A DNA stretch of 64,000 nucleotides from Mesorhizobium ciceri biovar biserrulae WSM1271 (GTDB lineage: Bacteria > Pseudomonadota > Alphaproteobacteria > Rhizobiales > Rhizobiaceae), in the NCBI RefSeq assembly GCF_000185905.1, contig NC_014923.1:5727501-5791500 (forward strand), given 5' to 3'. The translations under genes and the position numbers were made by a program. The number at the start of each line of letters is the position of its first letter. Within the stretch, counting starts at the first letter, position 1. The notes beneath the pieces were generated by a model. It made no database searches. It worked only from the letters and a program-made list of their open reading frames with translations, and was not told where the DNA came from. Positions 51,542 to 59,996 of this stretch are shown here, piece by piece.

Positions 51542-53911
51542 TCAGTCTTGAACTTCGTGGTAACGAGCCATGAACTCGTCGAGCCACCCGCTTGGGGCAT
51601 CTCCGTGCTGGTCACGAAGCTGGTCGGCAAAGCGCACGGTGTTGGCCCGCCCCGAGAGTACGGCTACGTACTCGCGCATCTGGCCAAGGTCGAATTCGCA
51701 AACAACACTCCCGCTGTCGCGCTTGAGCAAAAACTTGCGGCTGCCAATTGCCATTCCGTGGCGGATCGCCTCGAACTCCTGCGTGGTGCACTTCAAGCCA
51801 TCGACATACGCGGCCCGGTCCGCAGTCGGTGACGGGTAGAAAATCTTCGTCATGCATTGTGCAACGAGACTGGCTCCCAGCGGCGATTCCAGCACGTGTT
51901 CGGGCTGCTGCGTTGCAAGTATCAACATCCCGTTGTTCTTGCGGACGGTGAGCAAGAACTTGTCGATAACAGCCGAGAACTGCGGGTTGAGCAGATAGAA
52001 GCGAAATTCGTCGCAGCTCATGACGAACCGACGGCCATCGACAACGGCGCCCACGCGGTGCAGAAGATATGCGGCGGCCGGCGCACAGACCTCCTCATAT
52101 TCCAGGAGCTGCGTCATGTCGAAGCCGGTGATGGAGGCATCAAGCCTTACTTCGTCGACATCGCCGTCAAAGGCCCATCCAAGCGCATTCCCTCTACACC
52201 ACCGCTGCAGCCGTGCTCCTGCGCCCTCGGAGGGGCCGTGCAGCAGGAATTCGCGCAGGCCCGCAATTGAGCGCATCACGGGTTCGAACGAAAGTTGACG
52301 AACAATGCCACGTTCTAGTCGGCGGCTTTCCTCCGGCGAGATCGGACCGCGGCCGTCACTCTCGATAAGGGCCATCAACCATTCGCGCAGAAAGTCCAAC
52401 GAGGCGGAGGTGTTGTCCAGTCCACGCAGAGGGGCCAAGCCGCTCGGAGCGCCTCTGCGCAAGGCTAGATATGTCCCCCCCGTGGCCCGCACCAGCAGTT
52501 CACCACCCCGGTCCTTATCGAAAAAGACGATGGCACCATCGCGATCGACCACGCTTTGCTCAAGCATCGCGAGGATAAAGGTCATCAGCGTCGTCTTGCC
52601 TTTGCCGACGGGCCCGAATATCGCCGTCATGCCAACGTCATTCTCATGGGGGATGTAGTCGAAAGAAGTTCCACCGTTCGTGCGAAAGCGCGCAACAGCT
52701 TTGCCCCAGTGGCCGGATGCGGAACCGTTTGGGAAGTTCTCAAATGACACGAGCCCGGCAAAATTGTGCGAGGTGATCGCCCCGGGGCGTGTGCGCCACC
52801 TGTTGTTCCCCGGAAGTTGGGACCAGTACGCGGCCTCCATACCGATACCCTCTTGGACGATAACGGCGCCCGCATCGGCCAGCCTTCCGCGGGCATTTGC
52901 TGCGCGATCTGCAAGGCTGTTGAGGCTCTCGGCATAGACGCACAGGCTCAGATGATGCGAACCCATGACGAACTGGTTGCTTGCCAGTGCGTCCTCTGCT
53001 TCGGCAAGTTCATTGATCTGGGTGAGAGCCTTGTCGCCGGCGCTCGTCATCTGGCTGGACTTAAGGCTAAGCTTCGCATGAGCTTGGGGCCGAGTGAGGA
53101 AGGAAAAGCTCTGGCTGAGCACAAGCGGGAAGTTGGCCGACAGCAAGGGATTTAGCATGCCGGGCCGCGTCGTCGCCGGATATTCACGGAACGAAAACAA
53201 TGACCCCACCGAGCTGCCCCCGGGCCGTCGAATCTCAAGCGCCCGCTTCCCGCAGATGACCTGGTCAGTGTAGATCGAGGCGCCGAGTGAGCCGCTAACC
53301 ATCGGAACCGGAAGAAACCGGCACGTCATTATCAACCGAAGCGCCTCACCGATTTCCGTGAAGAGCACGTCGCCTTTCTCACGAATGCCCAACCGGCGCA
53401 GACCGTAACCGCCCAGTGAGCCAGCAATGATCTGCCAGAGGTCCTCCAAGCTTCGCATTTGTGTGGCCAGATCGTTGTCATTGCCTCTGGACGATTTGGC
53501 GCTACGCCAGCCGATCTTGCCGATTGCGGTGCGGGGGAACACGACGACAGTGAGGAAATGGTCGTTGCGAAATAGCTTGCCCGACAGCACACGGCTCTCA
53601 TACGCCTCGCTCAGACTGCCAGCGAATGCACTTTGAAACTGGCGCGATGCCGGCTCCGGCACATCGTTGTTTCGCACAAGATGGGCGTACAGCGTGACAT
53701 TGTCGTCGGCGATGTTGCGCAAGAGAGTGTTGAACGCGCGGCAGCGCGAGTTGCGCATCTCAGCGTCTTCCAAATCAAATGGCAGCCCGTTCAGATGTGC
53801 CATGGCCATAATCGATCCATCTTCCAGAAGGACAACCTGGTCGCTCAGATGACCGACATACGGAAGGTAGATCTCGCCAGATCTCTCGGTCCTGCCACTG
53901 GCGCCAAACAT
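51542..53911 (-). CDS. virB4: VirB4 ATPase
   Basis: VirB4 is the largest T4SS ATPase and drives pilus assembly and substrate transfer. ATG 53911 (MFGASGRTERSGEIYLPYVG) overlaps the virB3 stop. Walker A FGPVGKGKTTLMTF; Walker B in RRFVMSCDEFRFYLL; followed by KNNGMLILATQQPEHVLESP. The protein is 789 aa and collinear with Agrobacterium VirB4 throughout, as I remember that sequence. Confidence 0.96.
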   Translation of the reverse strand: MFGASGRTERSGEIYLPYVGHLSDQVVLLEDGSIMAMAHLNGLPFDLEDAEMRNSRCRAFNTLLRNIADDNVTLYAHLVRNNDVPEPASRQFQSAFAGSLSEAYESRVLSGKLFRNDHFLTVVVFPRTAIGKIGWRSAKSSRGNDNDLATQMRSLEDLWQIIAGSLGGYGLRRLGIREKGDVLFTEIGEALRLIMTCRFLPVPMVSGSLGASIYTDQVICGKRALEIRRPGGSSVGSLFSFREYPATTRPGMLNPLLSANFPLVLSQSFSFLTRPQAHAKLSLKSSQMTSAGDKALTQINELAEAEDALASNQFVMGSHHLSLCVYAESLNSLADRAANARGRLADAGAVIVQEGIGMEAAYWSQLPGNNRWRTRPGAITSHNFAGLVSFENFPNGSASGHWGKAVARFRTNGGTSFDYIPHENDVGMTAIFGPVGKGKTTLMTFILAMLEQSVVDRDGAIVFFDKDRGGELLVRATGGTYLALRRGAPSGLAPLRGLDNTSASLDFLREWLMALIESDGRGPISPEESRRLERGIVRQLSFEPVMRSIAGLREFLLHGPSEGAGARLQRWCRGNALGWAFDGDVDEVRLDASITGFDMTQLLEYEEVCAPAAAYLLHRVGAVVDGRRFVMSCDEFRFYLLNPQFSAVIDKFLLTVRKNNGMLILATQQPEHVLESPLGASLVAQCMTKIFYPSPTADRAAYVDGLKCTTQEFEAIRHGMAIGSRKFLLKRDSGSVVCEFDLGQMREYVAVLSGRANTVRFADQLRDQHGDAPSGWLDEFMARYHEVQD

Positions 53912-54237
53912 CACACCATTCCTCTTCCGCGCTTCGGCACTCTGATCGGATTGGCGCTGACGCTCGCCCCGCCCCAGACCGACCCATCCACGCTTCTGCC
54001 GGCGGTCTGCAAATAGAGAAACGCCACGCTTGCGGCGTTATAGTCGCGCTCAACAATCAGCCGTGCTCCGAACCAGAGTGGCACGAGCACGACTTCATAG
54101 AGCGGGTTCTTAAGGATGATGATGACGAGTCCCGCCAACATCATGAGCGCTCCGGCCAGCGTCAGCGGCACCCCCAAAAACAGTGCGGGGCGTGTCGCCG
54201 CCACATAGAGGGTGCTCACTTCCAGCCGGTCGCTCAT
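53911..54237 (-). CDS. virB3: VirB3 inner-membrane component
   Basis: ATG 54237 (MSDRLEVSTLYVAATRPALF) overlaps the virB2 stop by one base (TGATG). The result is 108 residues, the family length, with spans GVPLTLAGALMMLAGLVIII and PLYEVVLVPLWFGARLIVER. It associates with VirB4. A longer open frame to 54492 is not the gene: its extra part is antisense-like noise over virB2. Confidence 0.93.
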   Translation of the reverse strand: MSDRLEVSTLYVAATRPALFLGVPLTLAGALMMLAGLVIIILKNPLYEVVLVPLWFGARLIVERDYNAASVAFLYLQTAGRSVDGSVWGGASVSANPIRVPKRGRGMV

Positions 54238-54602
54238 CAGCCAGCGCCTATCAGCGCCTTGCCCAGGAAGCTGGCGCCAAACATGATGACGATTCCTCCA
54301 ACGACACCCGCAACCAGGCCAAGTGAAGCACGACCGAACATCCAGGAGATCCCGATGGCCACGAGTCCGAGCACGGCCAGTGATTGTCCGAAGGGACCAA
54401 GTATGAAGGTGCAGATATTCTGGACCATCTTGGCGGGATCCGTCCCTCCGGTCACCTGTGCCGCGGCCGGCCCGCTGGAGAAGACCGTCCACGCCACGCC
54501 CGCAGCAGCGGCCGGCGCGTATTCAGCCGCCATTCGCAGCATGGAAAAAGGCGAAGGAACACGCGTTTTAAGCGCACGAAGTATTTTGAGTGGCTTGATC
54601 AT
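54237..54602 (-). CDS. virB2: VirB2 major pilin
   Basis: Start at 54602 (MIKPLKILRALKTRV) behind GGAG. A long signal sequence ends at GPAAAQ, and the mature pilin reads TDPAKMVQNICTFILGPFGQ, SLAVLGLVAIGISWMFGRAS, LGLVAGVVGGIVIMFGASFL, near-identical to Agrobacterium T-pilin in its two hydrophobic helices as I remember it. 121 aa. Confidence 0.95.
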   Translation of the reverse strand: MIKPLKILRALKTRVPSPFSMLRMAAEYAPAAAAGVAWTVFSSGPAAAQVTGGTDPAKMVQNICTFILGPFGQSLAVLGLVAIGISWMFGRASLGLVAGVVGGIVIMFGASFLGKALIGAG

Positions 54603-54616
54603 TGTATCTCCATGTT

Positions 54617-55390
54617 TCAATCGAATACGAGTTTGTTCGGATTCGAGGGTTCCCGCTCATCGGCAGCCTGGCTGTCTGTCGGACCGGAGGGATCGGCCCC
54701 GGAGCGGTTTGTCTGATAGGAGCCCCAGATGGCCCAGGAATTTTGGCGGGGCTGCTTTTGGTTGGCCTTTTGGTTCAGTTGGAGCAGAGGCGGCACTGCT
54801 TTCCGACCCGGTGCCTCAAGGTGTGGCGCATCTTGGGCGGTCGGCTCCTGCGTTGTCTCTGACATGTCCTTTGCGGCCAACTCGACCTTGCGTACATAAC
54901 CGTTGGCAAAGCCACGCGTGACGTCACCCGTGTTATAGGCCGAGATGGCACGGCGAAGCGCCAGTTGCTGCGCCGGGGCAGTCGCGCCGCCGGCATACCG
55001 GCTTTCAAGCAAGTGGGCGGCGGCCGAAAGCGAGGCGCAGGGCTCGAAAGCCTTTTCCGGCGTGAGATTGAGCGTGGGAAAGTTGTTGCTGTTTATCTGC
55101 ATCAATCCAACATCGACGGAATGTTGTGCTTCGAGTCGGTCCTTGATGCCCCGCGTGGCTTGCAGGTGGTCTATCCAGCGAAGCTGCTCACCTGTGGTGT
55201 TGTCATGAGCCACCAGCGTTTCAAAGCCACTTTCAATCTTGGCAATCGCGGCAAGGGTGGACGGCGCGACCCAGGGAGCGCATTTGCGTGACAGGCGGTG
55301 GAACTCACGGGGCGAAAGTGGGGCGGGCTCGGCTGGGAGTGACATGGATGTCAACAGAACGATGGCCAGCGGCCAAACTGCAATAAACAT
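54617..55390 (-). CDS. virB1: VirB1 lytic transglycosylase
   Basis: Signal peptide (MFIAVWPLAIVLLTSMSLPA) then an SLT domain: AAIAKIESGFETLVAHDN (catalytic Glu in IESGFE), VDVGLMQINSNNF and ISAYNTGDVTRGFANGYV. It opens peptidoglycan for T4SS assembly. The C-terminal ~90 residues are Q/P/N-rich and probably released as a VirB1*-like fragment. 257 aa; first gene of virB1-virB11. Confidence 0.93.
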   Translation of the reverse strand: MFIAVWPLAIVLLTSMSLPAEPAPLSPREFHRLSRKCAPWVAPSTLAAIAKIESGFETLVAHDNTTGEQLRWIDHLQATRGIKDRLEAQHSVDVGLMQINSNNFPTLNLTPEKAFEPCASLSAAAHLLESRYAGGATAPAQQLALRRAISAYNTGDVTRGFANGYVRKVELAAKDMSETTQEPTAQDAPHLEAPGRKAVPPLLQLNQKANQKQPRQNSWAIWGSYQTNRSGADPSGPTDSQAADEREPSNPNKLVFD

Positions 55391-56158
55391 TCCCTATCAC
55401 CTACCTTTCCAAGCTGCCCGACGGGTTCTGGCCCTGTCCGGAACACGCTTATCGGGGCGGTTTGTTACTGTGTGATGTTCAAGTTCAGCTTTTCGGCTTC
55501 AACTGAAACAAAGACCTTGATCGTGGCAGTGTGGGTGAGCATCTTGCGCAAGCGCGGGTTGGCGGATCCGATTAGCCAGCAGCGACATGCAAAGGATCTT
55601 GGTGCGACGAGTCCTGTGCGGGATTGCCCGTCCCGGTCGCCTGTTGCTTTTGGACTGTAAGCCGCGGCTTCGGCGGCAGGATGGTGATGGAATCTTCTGC
55701 CAAGGTCGAATCAAGGAGAGCATCGAGGCTAGTCCAGGCTGCGGATGCCGTGGGTCGGTCCAGCGAGAGGGCCGAAGAAGGCGCCAGTCCCCACGTTGCG
55801 GTATGCTGCCAGTTCTTTAAGAGACAGCCATGCGTGGCCCTGCACGGGCAGGTCCATCGGTTGACATCGCGAGCTCGTCTGCGCTGGCTGGAGGGGGCCG
55901 TCCGCGGGGCGCGGAAACGCAGCAGCGCAGCCCATCTTGGTGCGAGCCTGATTCAGCTGTTCGGCGAGCCGCACCCCATTTGGCGGCGTCCGAGGCCGCT
56001 GCCGACAAGAATAGTGACCAGCTCAAAGGGAGGTGTCGCGTTCAACTGATAATGCTAGCTCGGAACCGTAACCGCAACCGACCTGCCGGTCGCGCGGACC
56101 AGGGTTTGGAACGCCGGCCCCTCCCCCCGGGAAGAACTCGCTTGGAAGGAGACATACC
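55391..56158. other. Intergenic region between virB1 and the virG side
   Basis: It holds the virB promoter with a vir box at 55496-55509. The remainder (55560-56100) has only doubtful frames; a minus-strand frame with the words LPVQGHAWLSLKELAAYRN and GTGAFFGPLAGPTHGIR near 55729-55860 looks like a coding remnant of unknown origin. Confidence 0.45.
55496..55509 (-). promoter_or_regulatory. vir box upstream of virB1 (VirG site)
   Basis: On the minus strand GTTTCAGTTGAAGC matches the vir-box consensus RTTDCAATTGHAAY at 12 of 14 positions. It is about 105 bases upstream of the virB1 start. Confidence 0.72.
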
Positions 56159-56485
56159 ATGGCCCAAGGCTACAGCAGCGACACGGCCGCTCTTGCGCCC
56201 ACCGCCTCTGCGATCAATCAAACGCCGCGCTCCGCCACCGCTTCGGAGCCGGACGCACGAGCGGCAGGATTTCGAGTTGATGCAGCTCCGCCATCGCCAG
56301 AACCGCGGCGACTCAAGGACACGGCAGGAAACTGGGCGTCCGTGCCGTCGAAGTCGAGTGCTGTTGCCGGGCCAGCAGGTGAGCTCGAGCTAGAGCTGAA
56401 GGATCGCACGGCAGGGTCATGCCGGCGACTGGACCTGGTCTCCTGGTCACGGACTGACTTGATGCGGTCATTTGGCTGTGGATGA
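56159..56485 (+). CDS. Hypothetical protein (108 aa), possible truncated effector
   Basis: AAGGAG lies seven bases before the ATG, the best ribosome site in this area. The product (MAQGYSSDTAALAPTASAIN...) is polar, rich in A, S, P, D and R, without structure-like pattern. This is the composition seen at the flexible N-termini of secreted effectors. No domain is recognised. It lies between the virB promoter and virG; a weak vir-box-like word is at 56039-56052. Confidence 0.45.
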   Translation: MAQGYSSDTAALAPTASAINQTPRSATASEPDARAAGFRVDAAPPSPEPRRLKDTAGNWASVPSKSSAVAGPAGELELELKDRTAGSCRRLDLVSWSRTDLMRSFGCG

Positions 56486-56623
56486 AAGACCAGGACGAGC
56501 AACGGCCTCACATTGGCCGCACGCAACGGCGCGTGGCAGCAGGGGCAGCTGTGGTGGGTTGGTCCAGAAGGTTGCCGGGCAACAGCTTTGGAATCAAGGG
56601 GATTCAAGATTGAAGGTGAGCCG

Positions 56624-57349
56624 TTGAAACATGTTCTTGTCATTGACGATGATGCCGCAATGCGACGCCTCATCGCCGAGTATCTCATGATGCATGCGTT
56701 GAAGGTGACTGCAGTCAACGATAGCAAGCAGTTCAACCACGTTCTATCTCATGAGCCGGTCGACCTCGTGGTCGTTGACCTCAACCTGGGCCGTGAGGAT
56801 GGGCTTGCGATCGTCCGCAAGCTGGCGACAAAATCGGATTTGCCTATCATAGTGATCAGCGGCGACCGGCTCGATGAGGCCGAAAAAGTCGTTGCACTGG
56901 AGCTCGGCGCAACCGATTTCATTCCCAAGCCTTTCGGCCTGCGCGAGTTCCTGGCCCGCATTCGCGTAGCGCTACGCCAGCGCATTTCCAGTCCGCGAAC
57001 GAAAGATCATCGCTCATTCCGGTTTGGAGCTTGGAAGCTCAGCGTCAAACAGCGGCGGCTGATCTGTGCAGAGCGTGGCGAGGTCAAGCTTACCGCATGT
57101 GAGTTCAATCTCCTGATCGCGTTCCTGGAGAACCCCCGCAGTGTACTATCCAGAGAACGGCTTTTGCTCGCGAGCCGTGTGCGTGGTGAAGAGGTCTACG
57201 ATCGAAGTATCGATGTCCTGATCTTGCGCTTGCGCCGGAAGCTCGAGGCTGATGCGGCCAATCCTCGCCTGGTCAAGACGAGTCGTGGTGCGGGGTACTT
57301 CTTCAACGCTGACGTGGACGTTAGCTACGGAGGCACCTTGGCCGCGTGA
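56624..57349 (+). CDS. virG: VirG response regulator, TTG start
   Basis: OmpR-family activator of vir genes. The receiver has VIDDD, phospho-acceptor D52 (VVVDLNLGREDG) and K102 (PKPFG). The DNA-binding wing has VKLTACEFNLLIAFLENPRS, VLSRERLLLASRVRGEEVYD and RSIDVLILRLRRKLEAD. The start is placed at TTG 56624 (AAGGTGAG upstream), giving 241 aa. In Agrobacterium VirG translation is known to start at UUG at the equivalent place, and GEPLKH around it is shared. Confidence 0.94.
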   Translation: MKHVLVIDDDAAMRRLIAEYLMMHALKVTAVNDSKQFNHVLSHEPVDLVVVDLNLGREDGLAIVRKLATKSDLPIIVISGDRLDEAEKVVALELGATDFIPKPFGLREFLARIRVALRQRISSPRTKDHRSFRFGAWKLSVKQRRLICAERGEVKLTACEFNLLIAFLENPRSVLSRERLLLASRVRGEEVYDRSIDVLILRLRRKLEADAANPRLVKTSRGAGYFFNADVDVSYGGTLAA

Positions 57350-57411
57350 CAGGGGCGATTCTGGCAATTGCTGACGAGGAGGGTGATCAAGCCAAAGCGG
57401 TGTTCTCAGGC

Positions 57412-57733
57412 CACGGCCTTTAGCTCGGCGCCGGGGTACAGGCCAAAGGCGTAGGTCGTCGATCTGGCTGTTGGGATGGCTGTTGACGATGCTGGTGAGG
57501 ACGGCGGCGAGATAGCCGAGTGGCTGGACACCATTGAGCTTGCGGGTCTCAGCGATGCAATCATCGCCCCTTGTTTGGGCACCGCAGTTCGAGCCAGCGA
57601 AGAGCGCGTTCTTGTCGTTTGAGCCCGATCGCACGGATTGAGCGCTCGACGGTGTTGCTGCCGATCGCGATGCGACCCTCCCAACGAAGCGCGAGAGACC
57701 CAATTTGAGAAGTGTGAATCGCCTTGTCGAGCG
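57412..57733 (-). pseudogene. IS66-family transposase (TnpC) 3' fragment, copy A
   Basis: In broken frames the minus strand shows the IS66 TnpC end: NTVERSIRAIGLKRQ-like words, KNALFAGSNCGAQT, ETRKLNGVQPLGYLAAVLTS and IVNSHPNSQIDDL. It stops abruptly at the GTAAGCG end of copy B, suggesting that copy B inserted into copy A. Confidence 0.7.
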
Positions 57734-57752
57734 TAAGCGCCTCGCCGATCGC

Positions 57753-59144
57753 CTATGGATTTGGGCTTGACGTTTTCCGGAATCGCCAGGGCATGAGTTC
57801 CTCGATCTGGCTCTGCGGATGGCCGTTGATGATGGCGTCGAGAGTTTCGGCGAGGTAGGCAACGGGATTGACGTCGTTGAGCCTGCAGGTGGCCACGACG
57901 GATGCGAGCAGTGCCCAGTTTTCGGGCGCAAATTCATGGCCAGCAAACAGAGCATTTTTTCTGATCAAAGCATACTGGACGGATGGCGTTTTCGACTGGG
58001 TTGATGTCGAGCTCGAGCCAGCCGTCGTCGAGGAAGCGGGTGAGCCCCTCCCAGTGAGCGAGCCCATAGCGGATGTCTTCGGCCAACCTGGAGCCGGAGG
58101 AGATCATCGACAGTTGCTTGTCCAACCATGGTTTCAGGGCGGCGATGATCGGCGCGGAATAATCCTGTCGAGCGGCAAGCCGGGCTTGAGGCGATGCGCC
58201 GCGCACTGTTGCCTCGATAGCGTGGAACGCCGCGATCCGGCGTATCGCCGCTTCGGCGATCGGGGACTTGGTGTTACGCGCCAGCTCGCAAACCGTCGGC
58301 GCAGGCGGCTCCAGCAATGGACGAGCAGTCACGGTCCTTGCGGCCGTTCCAGGCATGTCAGCCGGTCATAGCCCTCACAGGGTCAATGAACAGGCGATCC
58401 GCGTCAGCCAGACGCCGGCGCATGTGCTCGGCTATCGGCTTGAGATCGAAGCAGGCCCGGCCTGCCCAATTGCCCAGTGTGGCGCGATCCAGTTGGATGC
58501 CCCTGGCGGGCGTAGATTTCGGCCTGCCGGTAGAACGGCAAATGATCACCGACCTTGGCGACGATGACCTGGGCGATTAGCGCCTCGGTCGGCAGACCGC
58601 CGGGCACGATATGCTCGGGCGCATGCGCCTGCACGACCGCGCTCGAGCAGCGCCGGCAAGCGTATTTCGGGCGGCGCGTGACCAGCACGCGCAACTGCGC
58701 CGGGATCGCGTCGAGCCGCTCGCTGACATCCTCGCCGATCCTTAGCCATCTCGCCGCAGCCGCAGGGGCACAGCGTGCTGTGGGCTCGATGATCCGTTCC
58801 ACTCGCGGCAGATGAGCCGGCAAGTGACCACGGTTGCGCGGGCGTGAACCGGACGCGCCGTCCGAACGACCCTGGATGACCCGCTGCGCCCTTTCCTGCG
58901 CGGCGTCGAGCACGCCCTGCGCGATCTCCACGTCTTCGAGCGGCAGGTGGTATTGATCGGGATGCAGCTTCTCGGACCTGGCGCCGAACTTCTCGTGATT
59001 GAGTTGACCGACGATGGTCTCCAGGCGACGCCGCGCCTCTTCGGATTCAGCCAAGGCAGCCTGGTGCTCGGCCAGGGTCGCTTGCGTCTGGGCCAGGAGC
59101 GCCTTCAAACGCTCGTTCTCTTCCTGGAGAACCGTCAGATTCAT
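57753..59144 (-). pseudogene. tnpC: IS66 TnpC transposase, multiply frameshifted
   Basis: The N-terminal frame (58404-59144) has the leucine-zipper start (LQEENERLKALLAQTQATLA), LNHEKFGARSEKLHPDQYHL, the zinc-binding region and KVGDHLPFYRQAEIYARQG. Later frames have DRATLGNWAGRACFDLKPI, RLAEDIRYGLAHWEGLTRFL, DINPVENAIRPV, KNALFAGHEFAPENWALLAS and NGHPQSQIEELMPWRF. At least three shifts separate them, so no active transposase. Confidence 0.85.
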
Positions 59145-59199
59145 GCACTGAAATCAACCACGTGATCTCCGAGAACGCCACGGAGACAACGCAGCTGAG

Positions 59200-59570
59200 T
59201 CACCGTGCCACACTCATCCGGCCAATTGCGGACGCCGTGCCCGCTCGGGGCCGAACCAGTCTCCAGTCCAGCCCTTCTAACAATGCCGGGGACATCGCCG
59301 GCGACATGCGCATCACCCCGTCGCGAACCTGCGGCCAGACGAACTTCGAGCCTCGAGCCGCTTGTGAATGAGCACAAGGCCGGTGCGATCCCAGACCAAA
59401 ATCTTGATCCTGTCAGCCCTTTTGGCCCGGAAGACGAAGGCCGCCCCCGCAGTAGGGGTCGAGGCCTAGCATCTCCTGCACAGCCAATGCCAATCCGTCC
59501 ATGGCGCGCCGGAAGTCAACCGGCCGGGTCGCCACGTAGATCTTCAGTTCGGCGCCCGTGCAATCATCGC
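59200..59570 (-). pseudogene. tnpB: IS66 TnpB (Orf2) remnant
   Basis: Frames read ELKIYVATRPVDFRRAMDGL, ALAVQEMLGLDPY, then after a shift KFVWPQVRDGVMRMSPA. This matches the IS66 accessory protein (V.VWLA...DMRRGMDGLA...F.WP) with frameshifts. Confidence 0.75.
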
Positions 59571-59612
59571 GAGGCCCGAACCGCTCGGATCACTTGCGAC
59601 AGCTGCTCGAGG

Positions 59613-59996
59613 TCAACCGTCGTTCGGATCACCATGTCGTCGATCACAATTTCCACCCTCGCGCTTGCGCCGATTCGGTGGCCTCATCGTCCGCTGAGGC
59701 GCCGACGATTCGTCCACCATCAGCGGCGCGAACATCGGCGCCATGCTTTCTGCAGTGCCAGTTGTCCCTGACGAAGGCGACGCCGCCAATCGGCGGGTCG
59801 CGCCATGCTTGCGGGCGACCGCCGCCACCTGCACCTCCGGCATCAGGCTCTCGGCGGCAATCCGGGCTCTGTCGGCCTCCGAGCGAACCCGCCGTCCCGT
59901 CGGACCGTCCAGAACCTCGAGCCGGCCTGCGCAGCCAGCTGTTGGGACGTGGTCGCCAAAAGAGCTGTTCTGCTTCATCGCGGCCATCGAGCTCAA
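59613..59996 (-). pseudogene. tnpA: IS66 TnpA (Orf1) remnant
   Basis: The N-terminal frame RLEVLDGPTGRRVRSEADRA and ESLMPEVQVAAVARKHGATR is the helix-turn-helix of IS66 Orf1. A later frame has MFAPLMVDESSA. The middle is shifted. Its 5' end touches the effector stop codon. Confidence 0.78.

Larger units (their letters stand above)
57734..59996 (-). mobile_element. Decayed IS66-family element, copy B (tnpA-tnpB-tnpC remnants)
   Basis: The left end at 57734 reads GTAAGCGCCT, the usual terminal word of IS66 elements. Inside, in IS66 order on the minus strand, are remnants of tnpA, tnpB and tnpC. I could not find the matching right inverted repeat; the right boundary lies near the effector stop at 59993. 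Confidence 0.7.

Noticed and set aside
53911..54492. 193-codon version of virB3
   Set aside because: The N-terminal 85 codons are out-of-frame virB2 sequence; the 108-residue form equals the family length and couples to virB2.
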